From Phragmites australis (lineage: Eukaryota; Streptophyta; Magnoliopsida; Poales; Poaceae), in contig NC_084931.1 of NCBI RefSeq assembly GCF_958298935.1, forward strand, positions 13,729,334 through 13,793,333: DNA of 64,000 nt, written 5' to 3'. Under the pieces are notes generated by a model. That model ran no database searches, was not told where the DNA came from, and saw only the letters and a list, made by a program, of their open reading frames with translations. Positions 31,566 through 43,675 of this stretch are shown one piece after another. The position numbers were made by a program, and so were the translations under genes. The first letter of the stretch is position 1; each line of letters starts with the position of its first letter.

Positions 31566-34379
31566 TGTAACACCAAATTTTCAATTTTTGGAAATAGTAA
31601 ATAATATTTTTTGTTAGAATTAGAGGTGTTAAGTTTAGTGTTAGAAAACCCTAGGAGAAAAGTTTAATTTCTAAATAAACTAATCAATCTAGGTTATAAT
31701 GTTTTGTTGCATTCATGCTGGAGTAGATGCAATAGAGTTTTATGTGTGGAAATGAATTTTTAAAAACCTCGAGGCACGTCCTTTAATTTTTGAAATAATT
31801 TCAAAAGGATTTGCGAAAGAAAACCAATTTTCTCTCCTTCAGCCCTAACCCTCTCTTTTCCTTTCTTTTTCTTTTTTTTTTGACCCATCTCTCTCTCCCG
31901 GGCTGAGCCCGCTCTGTCCCACCCTTCATTCTCCCACCTCCCCGACCGCATGGGCCGAAGCCGTCCCCATGCCATCTTCCTCCTCCGACCCAGACTAGAT
32001 CCCACACCATGTCGCTCAGAGACTGGCCAGCCACGACACCGCCGCCCTCCCCAAACCTGAATCCCAATAAACTTGTGCTAATCCGACTCGCCTGCGTGAT
32101 CTCCCGTCTATATAAATGTCCACCCCCTTTTTTCCATTTGTTTTTGCCCTGCATCGAGTCGCCGCCGCCATCGCCATTACTGAACTCGCCGAGCTAGCAC
32201 CGCTGCCACTCCGGAGCTTCCCTATCCGCACACACCGACCCTTTAGCGTTGCAAGCTTGAGGGCAAGGCTGCCAACCCCTCCTTGTCGCCCAACGACCGC
32301 CGAAAGACCTCCCTCGCCGCTCACCTAGCTCCTCCGCCACTCCGCACGCTAAGCCTCGATGAGTCTCCCCATCGTCCAAATTTGCCTCAATCGAGTTCTC
32401 CTTTGCCTCCTCGTGCTCCTCCGCCACTCGTCATCATGAACCGTTGCCGGCGACGTGTTTTTGGTCGAACTCCGGCAAGAGCGCTGCCTCACCCAAGTTT
32501 TTGCCCACGTGTCCGCTCCGCCGACAGCCTTTTACTCCTATCCCCCATCTCTAAGCTGTCAGATCTAAGATGGAAGACCAAGATTAGAACCCGAATACCC
32601 CTTCGCCGATCCAATCCCATGGTGCCACGTGTCGGCACCTTAATCCTAGTCAGCCCCTGTGCCAGCTCATCGCCAAGTCAGCCGGCCACTTCAGCACAAG
32701 AACTGAGGCGTCAAGCCCAATCACATCCACGTCATCAAAGCCTTTATCTAGTAATTTTCTATTTACTTTAATTCTGGAAAATGTCAATTTTGCAAACAAA
32801 CCCCTATACTTTCCTGTAATTACCTAAAAGCCCTTGCCTTTTTACATCTTAGACCCTAAATTTTCATATTTACAAGTAATTCCCTCCATTTTTACAAAAA
32901 GGTCCCTATCCTTTCTGTTTTATTCAAAAGACATCCTTTTCTTTTTCAGATTTAATCAAAAAAAATTAGCGTATCTTTCTTGTCCTAGTCCGATTTAGAT
33001 GATTTTCACGCCCTCGCGTTCGTAGCAGTGTGTGCTATCTTTTAGTACCTTTTCCTAGATGTTGGCTATTGTTTGGTGTACTGTTCTTAGTTAGTTTTGT
33101 TGTGTATTTTTTTGGTGTGTTTCAAGAGCAGATGAGGAGCAGTTCGAGAATCTCCAGGACCAAGTGTTTGAAGAGTCTGAGCAGCAAGTTGGAAGAGGCA
33201 AGTCTCCTTGAACATTCTGATCCTAGTTTTCAAATGTGTTCTTTATTTCAAACATGCATGCTGTTAATTCTGAATCCTATTTACTTATAGTACCATGTTC
33301 CATATATTCCTTGTCACCTAATTGTTAGTAATGGTTATGATGGGTAGTTATGCTTAGCTTTGCACAAGAGTATGGAAAAGTTAATGGTTAAACATGACTA
33401 ATGAACTATGCAACTAGGAGTTGGGAATACTAGTGATGGTTTAGCAACATAGAACCTTAGGCCTCGAGCAAAGTAGTATTGTTGATGATGATGGTTATGT
33501 TGTTGGCTTAGTGTTTGCTTAGTAACCTAAGTAAGGACCGGCTTGTGGAGCGACAACCCAAGAAATATCATACCAACCATGAGACCTGGTATAGAACAGG
33601 CCTAACCTATTAATTAGTGGATTCCATTTTTTGTGCGTGCCAAACGAAAAAGTGGATATTTGGGGATGGCTAAGGCCAGAACCATTTGCTTAGTGGTATG
33701 AGATGTGTAGTGGAAGGGAAGAGTGAAATCTTTCTAGAGCTACAAGGCGCAAAAGGGGGCTTTTGGGTGGCGTGATAACCACTTTGACGCCGGTGAAACC
33801 TAGCAGGCATGCACATACTGGATGAAACTTTGTAACGGCTTTGTAGTGACATTCCGGGTGACACACCACTGGCATGTGTTAAGTATTTCGCGGGCACGAC
33901 AACAAGGAAAATCATGACTCGTGGGGAAAGCTGGATAACCTCTGCAGAGTGTAAAATCTGATATACCAGTCGTGCTCATAGTTATGAGAGACTTGAATCC
34001 TTACATGATTAGTTGGATGGGTTTGGTCTGGTTCGGTTGGTTTGGGAACCTGATGTGGGATTCAGGTGGTTGGGAAACATGTGGAGATGTTTCTAGGACT
34101 TGAAAGTCTAGAGATGATTCACCTAGTTAAATAGGATGCTTTTACAACTATCTGTTAGCATAGTTGGTATTTATGCAAATTTAACCTGTTATAGCCTGTT
34201 CCTTTATTCAAGATTGCATGTTATTTATTTTCCTACACTTGCGAAGTACGATATGCACTCACACTTGCTATTTCCATTCAAATGTCCTTCAAACGCTGCT
34301 CAGATAATGAAGGACAACCAGACTACTACGTTAATGAAGATGAAGATTGCTAGGGTGGTGGACCCCCAGTCAATTGCTA
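31566..34379 (+). repeat. 3' LTR of the chromovirus, 3'-truncated
   Basis: It starts TGTAACACC at 31566 and aligns along its length with the LTR at 35142-38234, for example GATGCAATAGAGTTTTATG, the GAGGAGCAGTTC segment and the block near 33840-34000. It ends at GTCAATTGC near 34379, about 200 bases before the expected end. A TATA box, TATATAAA, lies at 32109-32116. Open frames such as 32283-32771 lie in the GC-rich leader and show no domain. Confidence 0.9.
32109..32116 (+). promoter_or_regulatory. LTR TATA box
   Basis: TATATAAA occurs in the context ATCTCCCGTCTATATAAATG. The same context occurs in the LTR at 35142-38234. Confidence 0.75.
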
Positions 34380-34464
34380 AGGCAGCACTCACGAAATGCT
34401 TCACCCCACTTAGGTACTCTGGACAAGTCCGGGTCTCAAGGTACATCCAACTTCTATCTGTCAT
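34380..34464 (-). pseudogene. CACTA transposase N-terminus, truncated but open
   Basis: From the ATG at 34464 the minus strand reads MTDRSWMYLETRTCPEY then LSGVKHFVSAA with no stop, up to the LTR junction. This matches the DRSWM and YL.GV..F motifs of the transposase-associated domain. Only about 28 codons remain. Confidence 0.8.
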
Positions 34465-34849
34465 CTATAATTAATGTAAAAACATTCATTCCTCATTAAC
34501 AATTACCTTAATTTCATGGTTAAGCATGTGATTAAAAATTCCATACAAGTACACTAGATCTGTGGCATCTCACGCTAGATCGGGCAAACCTAGTACAAAA
34601 TCTAACATAAATACAACTCACTTGTACTAAGATTTTCGATCAAGATGCAAAATGGCCGATTACAACTCAAAACACAACAAATCTACCAAATAAGGATTAG
34701 AGGAGGAGGAAAGGGGGAGATGCAAACCTTTAAAAACCTAACACCAATTCAAATTTAAGATCAACAAAATATTAGAGAGTCTCCAGAGGAACCAGAGAAA
34801 ATCATCAATCTACTATGCACACAGTAGTAGGCCAGATCTTATAACAAAG

Positions 34850-35130
34850 CTAAGTCATAAGTGAAAGGTCTTAAGATTACCCATCACTTATGACGTATCA
34901 TAAGTGATGGGTCATAATATGACCCGTCACTTATTACTTGTACAGGGAGACCTGTCACTTATGCCATGTTATAAGTGACGGATCGTAATATGATCCATCA
35001 CTTATGACTGGTGCGGGGCGACCTATCACCTGTGACAAGGTCATAAGTGACAAGTGTAGTTATAATCTGTCACATATATCATAAGTGACGGGTAGTATTA
35101 TAACACGTCACCTATTACCTACAATCACTA
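34850..35130. repeat. CACTA subterminal inverted repeats, block 3
   Basis: ATAAGTGACGGGT-type units alternate in both orientations, about eight copies, more diverged than those at 15886-16165. Confidence 0.85.
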
Positions 35131-35141
35131 ACGGGTCTATG

Positions 35142-38100
35142 TGTAATACGCTAATTTTTTATTTCATAATTTCCTAAAATTTCCTCGAATTTAATTAGGA
35201 TTTAAATGAATAGAATAGGTTAAAACCTATTTTCTAAAATAAATTTAATTTTGACATAGGTTATATCTTGGTTGAGTGTATTCATGTTGAAATAGATGCA
35301 TTAGAGTTTTTATTGTGTTGAAAATAAGTTTTTCGAAACCCCAAGGCACGTTGTTTAATTTTTGGAAAATTATGAAAAATGATTTGCAAAAGAAAATCTC
35401 TTTTTCTCTCCATGGGCCAAATCTCCACTCCTCTTTCCTTTTTCCCTTCCTTTCACTCTAGCCCATCTCTCCTTTCGGCCTGGCCATTCTCTCCTCCCCT
35501 TTCCCCTTCTCCCACATGGGCCGGCCAAAGCCAACCCATCTCGCGTGCTCCTCTCCTCCCGAGCGCTTGCCTCTCCTCTCCACCTCTGATGTGTGGGCCC
35601 CATCCCCTTCCTCTCGCACCTGAGCACGCCACGTCTCCTTGAGTCCGAGCCAGCCACGCCTGTCGCCGCCACTTCCCTCACCCAAAATCCGAACCAACCC
35701 CATCAAATTCGAGTTGCTCTACACGTGATCTCCCGCCTATATAAGTCCACCCCTCCCCTCTATTTCCCCCCCAAAAACCGAGCGCAGAAATCTATCTAAA
35801 CCACACCACCATCACCATTGATGCCGCTATGCCTAACTCACCGCCACCCCGTCGCATCTGAGCGCATCTCCAGGACTGTGTACCCGTAGGAGCCAATCCC
35901 GCTGCTACCCATCGCCTCTCCACCGCCAGAGCCCCTTCCTCGACGGGAGTGCCGCTGCCGTCTACCTCACCACCGACTATCATCTCGTGCGCTGCTACCC
36001 AAGGTATGCCATCAAATAGGTTCGTCGTGCCCCCTCCTCTCTTTTCTGATGCTTGCCGTCATCCCTAGCCCACTGTAGCGCAAGTCCGGTGAGGTTTCGA
36101 TGAGAGCACCACAGTGCTTGAGCTCCCACCGCCGCATGCTGCTCTGTCACCGATGTCGTGTGCCTTTCCCCATCTCTCAGCCGTCTGATCTAGCACCATT
36201 GGCCCAGATTAGATCCAACATACCCCTTCACCGAGCCAATCCTGTGGTGAGACATGTCACCATCATAATCCAATCAGTGCCACATCATCGTACCACATCA
36301 TCACCACTGCAGCACCTGAGCCCATGTGTCATGCCACATCACTAGCCTTTTATCCAATCATATTCCGAATTAAAATGAAAAGTGATAGTTTTTCACTTTA
36401 ACCCTCGAACTTCTCTATTATAACCTAAAATTCATTGTCTTTTAATAGTATAGTCCCTAAACTTCTCATATATACAAATAGGTCCCACTATTTTTATAAA
36501 AAGGCCCCTATCCTCTCTATTTCTATTCAAAACAAGTCCTTTTCTTCTATAGATTAAACCTTAAACTTGTTTTTAGTGTAACTTTCTCATCCTAGGTTCG
36601 ATTTAGACGATTTTCCCGCTCTCGTGTTCATAGTAGTGTGTACTATCTTTTAAGACCTTTTTCATAGATGTTAGCTATCATTTGGTGTACTGTTATTAGT
36701 TAATTTTTGTGTGTGCTTTTTCAGTGTGTTTTGAGAGCAGACGAGGAGCAGTTCAAGAACCTCTAGGACCAAGACTTTGAAGAGTCTGAGCAACAAGTTG
36801 GAAGAGGAAAGTGTCCTTGAACTTCTGATCTTAGTTTTTCAAATGCATTCTTTATTTCAAACATGCATGTTGTTAGTTTTGAATTCTATTTACTTATAGT
36901 ACCATATTTCATATATTCCTTGTCGCCTAGTTGTTAGTAATAGTTATGATGGTAATTATGCTTAGCTTTGAACAAGGGTATAGAAGGGTTGTTGCTTAAA
37001 CATAACTAATGAACTAATCAACTGTGAGTTGGGAATACTGGTAATGGTATAGCCACATGGAACCTTAGGCTTAGAGCAAAGAGGTGTTTGTGATGGTGGT
37101 CGTAGTTATGTTGTTGGTTTAGTGTTTGCTCAAGTGACCTAAGTAAGGACCGGTTCATGGAGCAACAACACAAGAAGTATCGTACCAACCATGAGGCCTA
37201 GTGTGGGACAGGCCTAGCCTATTAATTAGTGGATTCCAGTTTTGTATGTGCCAAACCGTAAGAGTGGATGTGTGTGGATGGCTGAGGCCAGAACCATTTG
37301 GTTAGTGGTATGGGATGTGTAGTGGAAGGGAATAATAAAATCTTAATGGAGCTACAAGGCACAAAAGGGGGCTTATGGGTGCTGTAAAAGCCACTTTGAT
37401 GGCGGTGAAACCTAGCAGGTGCGCACATACTAGATGAAACTTTATAACGGCCTTGTAGTGATCTCCAGGCGACACACCATAGGCGTGTGTTAAGTGCTTG
37501 GCCGGCACGGCAACAAGGAAATAACAACCCATGGGGAAAGCTAGACAACCTCTGTAGAGTGTAAAATCCGATATATTAGTCGTGCTCATGGTTATGAGAG
37601 ACTTGGATCCTCAAATGATTAGTTGGATGGGTTTGGCTTGGTTTAGTTGGTTTGGTTGGATGGTTGGTTACTTGTAATGGGTATCAAGATAGATGGTTTG
37701 GGAACCTAAAGTGGTTTTCGGGTAGTTGAGAACATATGGAGATGTTTCTTGAAGTTGTTAGTTTAGTGATGAATCACATAGTTAAATAGGATTCTTTTTA
37801 TAACTCTTCATTAGCATATTTGGCATTTATGCAAATTTAACCTGTTACAGCATGTTCCTTTATTTAAGCTTGCATGTCATTTACTTACCGCACTTGCGGA
37901 GTACGATATGTACTCACAATTGCTATTTTCATCCAAATGTACATCAAATGTTTCTTAGACAATGAAGAAGAAATAGACTACCTTGCCGACGAAGATGAAG
38001 TTTGCTAGGCTAATGGACCCCCGGTCAATTGCCTGTGGAAGACGGGAGCTTCAATGTTTTTCACTAGTGTGTTTTGGTTAAAGACTTTGAGATCTTTCTA

Positions 38101-38234
38101 TCTTGTTTAAGTTGAACGTTGTAATAATAGCACTGTGTGTGATACACTGATGAAGTCGCTGTATGTATGAAACTTGATCCCGGCATACATGTGGTTTACA
38201 TCTGTTTTGTCCCTTTATAAAATCAAGTGTGGCA
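35142..38234 (+). repeat. 5' LTR, 3,093 bp
   Basis: It starts TGTAATACGC and ends ...AGTGTGGCA, four bases before a primer binding site. It is homologous to the LTR at 31566-34379 but clearly diverged. A TATA box, TATATAAG, lies at 35738-35745. No gene is present inside. Confidence 0.9.
35738..35745 (+). promoter_or_regulatory. LTR TATA box
   Basis: TATATAAG follows ATCTCCCGCC, matching the position in the sister LTR. Confidence 0.72.
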
Positions 38235-38238
38235 GAGG

Positions 38239-38250
38239 TGGTATCAGAGC
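38239..38250 (+). promoter_or_regulatory. Primer binding site, initiator tRNA-Met
   Basis: TGGTATCAGAGC follows the LTR end after four bases. Confidence 0.92.
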
Positions 38251-38858
38251 TGTGATGACCGTAGGACGCAAACCTAGATAGAATGATCGTGATATAAAGA
38301 ATTATTTTGAAACCTATTTTGAAAAGCTATATCCATACTTTTCTAGTCTCTCTTCTGTACTTACCTATTCCAATCTAATCTATTGAATAAAGTGAAATGC
38401 CAACGTTCTCCTTTTCAAAAAATTTAATTGTTGAACCAATCCCGATTACTTTGATTGAGAAGGATGCTTTTGAAGATCTCACTTGATGTGTCTACCTCAA
38501 ATGAAGATTTAGATAATGAAGTGAAGACTCTTTGCTACAAGGATGAATCATCTACCACAACACTGAAGACATGAAGATCTACCTCTATGTTGCTCCCAGT
38601 TTTAGTTTTTTGAGCCAAAGCAGGACTTTCCCCTATTCCTCAGAAACATTAGAATGATGTTAGTAGTGTACTTTTTTGGGGTATGCCATGAGTGATTTGG
38701 ATTTTCTATTTGAGTATTGGAGTGCGTTGTAGAATCTCTAGCATCTGGTAACAGTGACATCTCTTATATATCTCTATAGTTAATAGTATAGTTGGATTTT
38801 TCCCCTTCTAGTCATCCCTTTTCTTTGTGAGGAACAGTCCAAACAGTATTCTAATTAA
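38251..38858 (+). other. Leader of the chromovirus, no gene
   Basis: Untranslated leader between primer binding site and gag. Its last 190 bases align with 61180-61360 (GAGTGATTTGGATT, CTCTATAGTTAATAG, TTTCCCCTTCTAG). The match ends where the nested minus-strand element begins. Confidence 0.75.
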
Positions 38859-39879
38859 TCATCAGTAGGACCAATATTCATAAATACAACCTCAATGATT
38901 AACCAAAATACCATCCTGGTAGTCCCGGCACGTGTTTTGTGCCCAAGATCAGAACACATGCCTTTCTAACATGTACATCACAACATAGCTTAAGAAAGAG
39001 CAAGTAATTAAAGTTATATTACAAGTTCTTAAGCATACAACCATTTGCAACAGTTTACACAAACAGAAACTACGCAGCGAAAGATTAAAACCTTAACAAC
39101 AACAAAAAGAGAGTGGAACCACATGCCCTTAGGCTCCACCCCAAAAGCTATGCCTCACCAGAGTAGAATGCACTACTCTTGCCCACCACCTGTATCGGCG
39201 GGCACGAAGTAGCCAAACACCACATCACCCTCACCAGCAGAACCTGAAAGTGCAAGCATAAGTACAAAGGTACTCGCAAGACTTAAACTATATAGAGCAC
39301 ATGTACTTAGCTCGACTCCAAGGATTATGCATTGAGCTATTAGCAAGAGTAGGACACAAGGTTAAGTAAAACATATGCGGTAAGCAATCTAGACACATAT
39401 GTGTGAGCATCTATACTTAACTCCAAAAACAACTACCTTTCTACCCTGTAAACCACAACTTGAACATGCATGTATAGTAACCAAAGTATCTCATCAACAA
39501 ACCACCAACCAAAACCATCATACCATGTTGTGGCGCTCTGCTCTGTTGCCCGGCCGGAAGAGAGAGAGAGCAGAAAGAGCAATTAAAATTCCCCAAACAT
39601 GCCACCTTTTCTAATTTGTGGTAATTTTTATACCTTAAAACCATCCCCAAAAATTTTAGAAAATTCATTTATATTCTTCATATTCCATGGACTAATTTCT
39701 AAAATTGTTTCCAACCCTATGTTGTATAACAATATTGTGAGTTGCTTAACAATGCACCAATTAACTTTGATTTTCATAATTTATGTTTAATTGAATTTGC
39801 ATGTTAATAATTGCTCAAAACAAATAAACATGATGCTAATGATGCTTAATGACATGATTAAGCCATTTGGCCTGTCACA
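38859..39879 (-). repeat. 3' LTR of the nested chromovirus, internally deleted
   Basis: The minus strand starts TGTGACAGGCCAAATGG at 39879. Bases 38859-39522 match 49409-50073, and 39523-39590 match 52255-52320, so about 2.2 kb present in the partner LTR is absent here. A GA-rich run lies at 39558-39580. Confidence 0.85.
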
Positions 39880-39880
39880 A

Positions 39881-39898
39881 AACTCCCCCCCTTAAAAG
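39881..39898 (-). promoter_or_regulatory. Polypurine tract of the nested chromovirus
   Basis: The minus strand reads TTTTAAGGGGGGGAGTT just before the LTR start. The region 39899-40425 beyond it is untranslated and shows no gene. Confidence 0.8.
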
Positions 39899-40425
39899 AA
39901 TCTCGTCCGGAGATTCGGGTGAGGTGCGGGGAAGAGAGCAAGGAAAAGGAGTTTCCAAGACTGGAACTATAACAACATCACTAGATGATACGGTAGTGTT
40001 GCATGGCACATTTCCCAGATCTCGAGAAAAAGTCCCAGGTTTCTGAGTGCCATATTCACCTAGAAAAGTTAATCTTACAACTACGATATCAGAAGATAAC
40101 CAGGTAGGTGTTAGGTGAGTGACAGTGGGGTCATCATATTTTCTCACCTCAGTTCACTGACATAACAAAGTTACAACTCCTATTTATATTCATGAGAGAA
40201 CACAGGTGAGGGTGGTCTCCTTGGTGACTTGATGGTGATTGTGTACATATATAAGAAAAACAGGAATACAAGATTCCAACTGACCCACGGGTGGTGTGAG
40301 CAGAACGACAGAACCTTCATCCACTCAAAGGTGAATGCATCTCAACATCGTATAGGGTGTTTCATGATGTCTATATTACTATAGCACCATTTACACACGG
40401 TGAGGAATAGAAACTAGTGCAACCC

Positions 40426-41950
40426 TCACAATTTGGAGAAAAACGCGGGATAATCAGCACGAAGCCGATCCTCACTTTCCCATGTCGCTTCACCTTCGCG
40501 GTGATTGCTCCACTGAACCTTGAGAAACTTAATTGACTTGCACCGTGTCTTCCGTTTGTCTCCCTCAAGAATATGAATTAGATATTTGCAATAGGAGAGA
40601 TTAGGCTGCAATTCTTGGTTTGCAACTTCAATAACTTCGGTTGGGACTCGAAGGCATTTCTTTAATTGAGAGACATGGAAGACGTTGTGCATGGCGGAGA
40701 GGGACAGAGGCAACTTCAACTGATCGGCCACCTCGCCATACCGAGCAACGATTTGAAATGGACCAACATAGCAAGGTGCTAGCTACCCTCTAACTTGAAA
40801 GCATCGAGCCCCCTTGAGAGGCGACACCTTAAGATAGACAAAATTTCCAATCTCAAACACAAGATCTCGTCTGCGGCGATCCGCATAGCTCTTTTGTCAA
40901 GACTGAGCTGTGAGGAGACTCTTGCGAATTATCAGAACATATTCTTCTGCCTCCTTGACTAAATCTGGGCAGAGTAAAGCTCTTTCACCGGATTCAGACC
41001 AATTTAACGGCATTCGGCAGCATCGGCCATACAAAGCTTTGAACGGTGGCATCTCAATGCTCGCTTGGTAACTGTTGTTGTAGGAGAACTCCGCAAATGG
41101 CCCTCAACATATCTTCTAAGATTTGATTCACCCTCTCAGTTTGACCGTCGGTCTGAAGATGATATGCAATACTGTGGAAAAGCTCGATTCCCATAGCTTC
41201 ATGAAGGCCCTTCCAGAATGGGAAGTGAACTGAATGCCTCGATCAAAAATGATTTTCTTCGGAATCGCATGGAGGTAAACAATCCAAATGAGGTACAGCT
41301 CCGCGTACTGCTTGACCAAAAAGGTGGTCTTGATGGGCAAGAAATGAGTAGACTTCATCAACCGGTCCACAATGACCCAAATTGAGTCATACCCTTGAGA
41401 GGTCTTCGGCAATCCGATAATGAAATCCATACCGATCTCCTCCCACTTCTAGGATGGAATGGGCAAGGGCTGAAGCGTACCGGCTGGCTTAATATGCTCG
41501 TCCTTCACTCTTCGGCAGATGTCACACTTAGCTACATATCAAGCGATCTCTCGCTTCATGCGAGTCCACCAAAATCTTGGCTTGAGATCCTAGTACATCT
41601 TGGTACTCCCTAGATGAATGGATAGCAAGGAATCATGAGCTTCATCCAGGATCTTCTTTCTCAACTCCAGAACTTTAGGGACCACTAATCTCTTCTCAAA
41701 CCACAAGACACCCTCATCATCCAGGGTAAAGCACTTGGCTTGCCCCTCCTTGATCTTATCACGAATCCTTTCCATGCCCTTATCCTTCTTCTGAGCTTCC
41801 TTAATTTGGTCGATGAGAACGGATTTCACCTCCAAGTTGGAAAGGTAACCCTCCAAAACCATCTCAAGACCAAGTCTTCAAAAATTATTGCAGAGGGTGG
41901 AATTCTTGGGCGAGACTATAAGGCAATGACAATGAGCCTTTCGACTTAAG
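40426..41950 (-). pseudogene. Integrase with chromodomain-like C-terminus (nested element)
   Basis: On the minus strand the zinc-binding part (41862-41590) has ILDEAHDSLLSIHLGSTK and then CDIC after a stop. The core (41430-41128) has MDFIIGLPKTSQGYDSIW and IIFDRGIQFTS. A frameshift follows, then DGQTERVNQILEDML with the catalytic Glu. The C-terminus (40731-40426) has HNVFHVSQLKKCLRVP and the chromodomain-like VQWSNHREGEATWESEDRL. Frameshifts and stops near 41590, 41128 and 40780 make it inactive. Confidence 0.88.
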
Positions 41951-43052
41951 GCATCGGCGACCACGTTCGCTTTGCCAGGATGATAATGTACTTCTAGCTC
42001 ATAATCCTTGATCAGCTCGAGCCATCTTCTCTACCTCCTATTCAGATCGACCTAAGTAAAAATGTACTTGAGGCTTTTGTGATCTGTATAGATACGGTAG
42101 AGATTTCCAACAGATAATGGCTCCAGATCTTCAAGGCATGGACAACTACCGCGAGCTCTAGATCATGGGTTGGGTAGTTCTCCTCATGGTGCTTCAATTG
42201 TCATGAGGCATAAGCAACAACTCAGCCTTCTTGCATGAGGACACAACCAAGGCCTATGCGGGAAGCATCGCAATAGACATTGAAACCCTTGACCACTTCA
42301 GGCTGAGCGAGAACAGGAGCGATCATGAGCAGCTTCTTCAAGGTCTGGAAAGCTAACTCGCACTCATTCAACCACTCGAACAATCTACCATGTTTCAAGA
42401 GCTCGGTCATGGACTTGGCTATCTTGGAGAAATTCTCAATGAATCGGCGGTAATAACCCGCAAGTTTAAGAAAACTCCGGGTGTCGGTGACATTCTTAGG
42501 TTGTACCCAATTGAGTACATCTTGCACCTTGATCCGATCAACTGCAACACCGTTCTCGGATAGAACATGCCCTAAAAAGGTGACCTCCTTGAGCTAGAAC
42601 TCACGTTTACTGAACTTAGCATAGAGTTGGTGATCTCGAAGTCGGCCAAGGATGACACGGAGGTGCTCAGAATGTTCCTCTTCAGTCTTGGAGTAGATAA
42701 GAATGTCATCGATGAACACTACGAAAAACTTGTCAAGTTCCTCCGTGAAGACCATGTTCATCAAGTACATCAAGAATGCCGGTGTGTTAGTCAAGCCGAA
42801 AGACATGACGGTGAACTCATAAAGCCCGTAGCGGGTGGAGAAAGCCATGTTCGGAATATTCTCCGGTCGGACCTTTATTTGATGGTAGCCCAATCTCAAG
42901 TCAACCTTAGAGAAGACCTGGGCACCGGTCAATTGATCAAATAGAATATTGATTCTAAGAAGCGGATACTTATTCTTGACAGTGACCTCATTCAGAGGAT
43001 GGTAATCCACACATATCCGCAAAGTTCCATCCTTCTTCTTGACAAAGAGCAC
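41951..43052 (-). pseudogene. Reverse transcriptase and RNase H (nested element)
   Basis: RT (43052-42594) has [53 protein letters not shown] and the intact catalytic [12 protein letters not shown]. The connection and RNase H (42527-42222) have SFLKLAGYYRRFIENFSKIA and NVYCDASRIGLGCVLMQEG. RNase H then continues with a stop to about 41951 ([18 protein letters not shown]). Only a few stops are present. Confidence 0.88.
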
Positions 43053-43675
43053 CGGGCATCCCTAGGGCGAGGAGCACAGACGAATAAAGCCCTTCACAAG
43101 CAACTCCTGAATTTGCTTCTTCAATTCCGCTAACTCATTTGGCGGCATGTTATATGACCTTTTCGAAATTGGGGCCGTATCGGAAACAAGTGCAATGTAG
43201 AATTCTACTACTCTATCGGGTGGCATTCCTGGCAGTTCTTCTAGAAAGACATCAGAAAATTCACAAACCACAGGAATATTCAGAAGATCTATGGCTATGG
43301 AAACCTTCAGAACATATATGTGAAGACCTCCTTCTCCAAGGTGAAGAGAAACTCGTTCACCCCTTGGACTTCTGAGAGAAATGACTCTCCTGGCACAATC
43401 AAGTCGAGCACTATATTGGGCTAACCAATTCATTCCTAAAATTACGTCCATTCCTCTAGTATCCAGCAAGATCAAATTTGCAGAAAATTGAACTCTCTCA
43501 ATGAGAATCTTGGCCTTAGGAACAACCCGATTGGTTATTGACTTAGTCCAGGGTGCATCGATATGGTAGGCAGAAGGTAGGGTCTCGATAACTATATGGT
43601 TCTCAAAGCATAACCCTCCTTGATGAATGAATGGGATGCACCAGAATCAAAAAAGAACAACTGCGGGATGAGAAT
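43053..43675 (-). pseudogene. Aspartic protease and RT entry (nested element)
   Basis: The protease motif FFDSGASHSFIH lies on the minus strand near 43620-43660. The following piece (43475-43062) has MDVILGMNWLAQYSARLDC and DVFLEELPGMPPDRVVEF, leading into RT with ELAELKKQIQELLVKGFIR. A frame change separates the two. Confidence 0.8.

Larger units (their letters stand above)
27488..34379 (+). mobile_element. Chromovirus (Ty3/gypsy), 5'-truncated, with 3' LTR
   Basis: The plus strand has gag from its middle, a zinc knuckle, protease, RT, RNase H, integrase with a chromodomain-like C-terminus, a polypurine tract and a 3' LTR lacking its last roughly 200 bases. The LTR start, the chromodomain and the domain order fit the Tekay-type chromovirus clade. 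The left end is fused to the Tat element and the right end to CACTA sequence. Confidence 0.88.
34380..35141 (-). mobile_element. CACTA fragment: transposase start and subterminal repeats
   Basis: The minus strand carries the start of a TNP2-like transposase at 34464, a leader, and subterminal repeats at 34850-35130. It is homologous to 12560-13735 of the first CACTA element, and the order is the same. It is cut on the left by the chromovirus LTR and on the right by another LTR. No CACTA terminus was seen at 35130-35141. Confidence 0.8.

Noticed and set aside
32009..32771. Open frames up to 162 codons in the chromovirus LTR
   Set aside because: They are Pro/Ser-rich frames from a GC-rich LTR leader. 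The sister LTR at 35142 does not conserve them.
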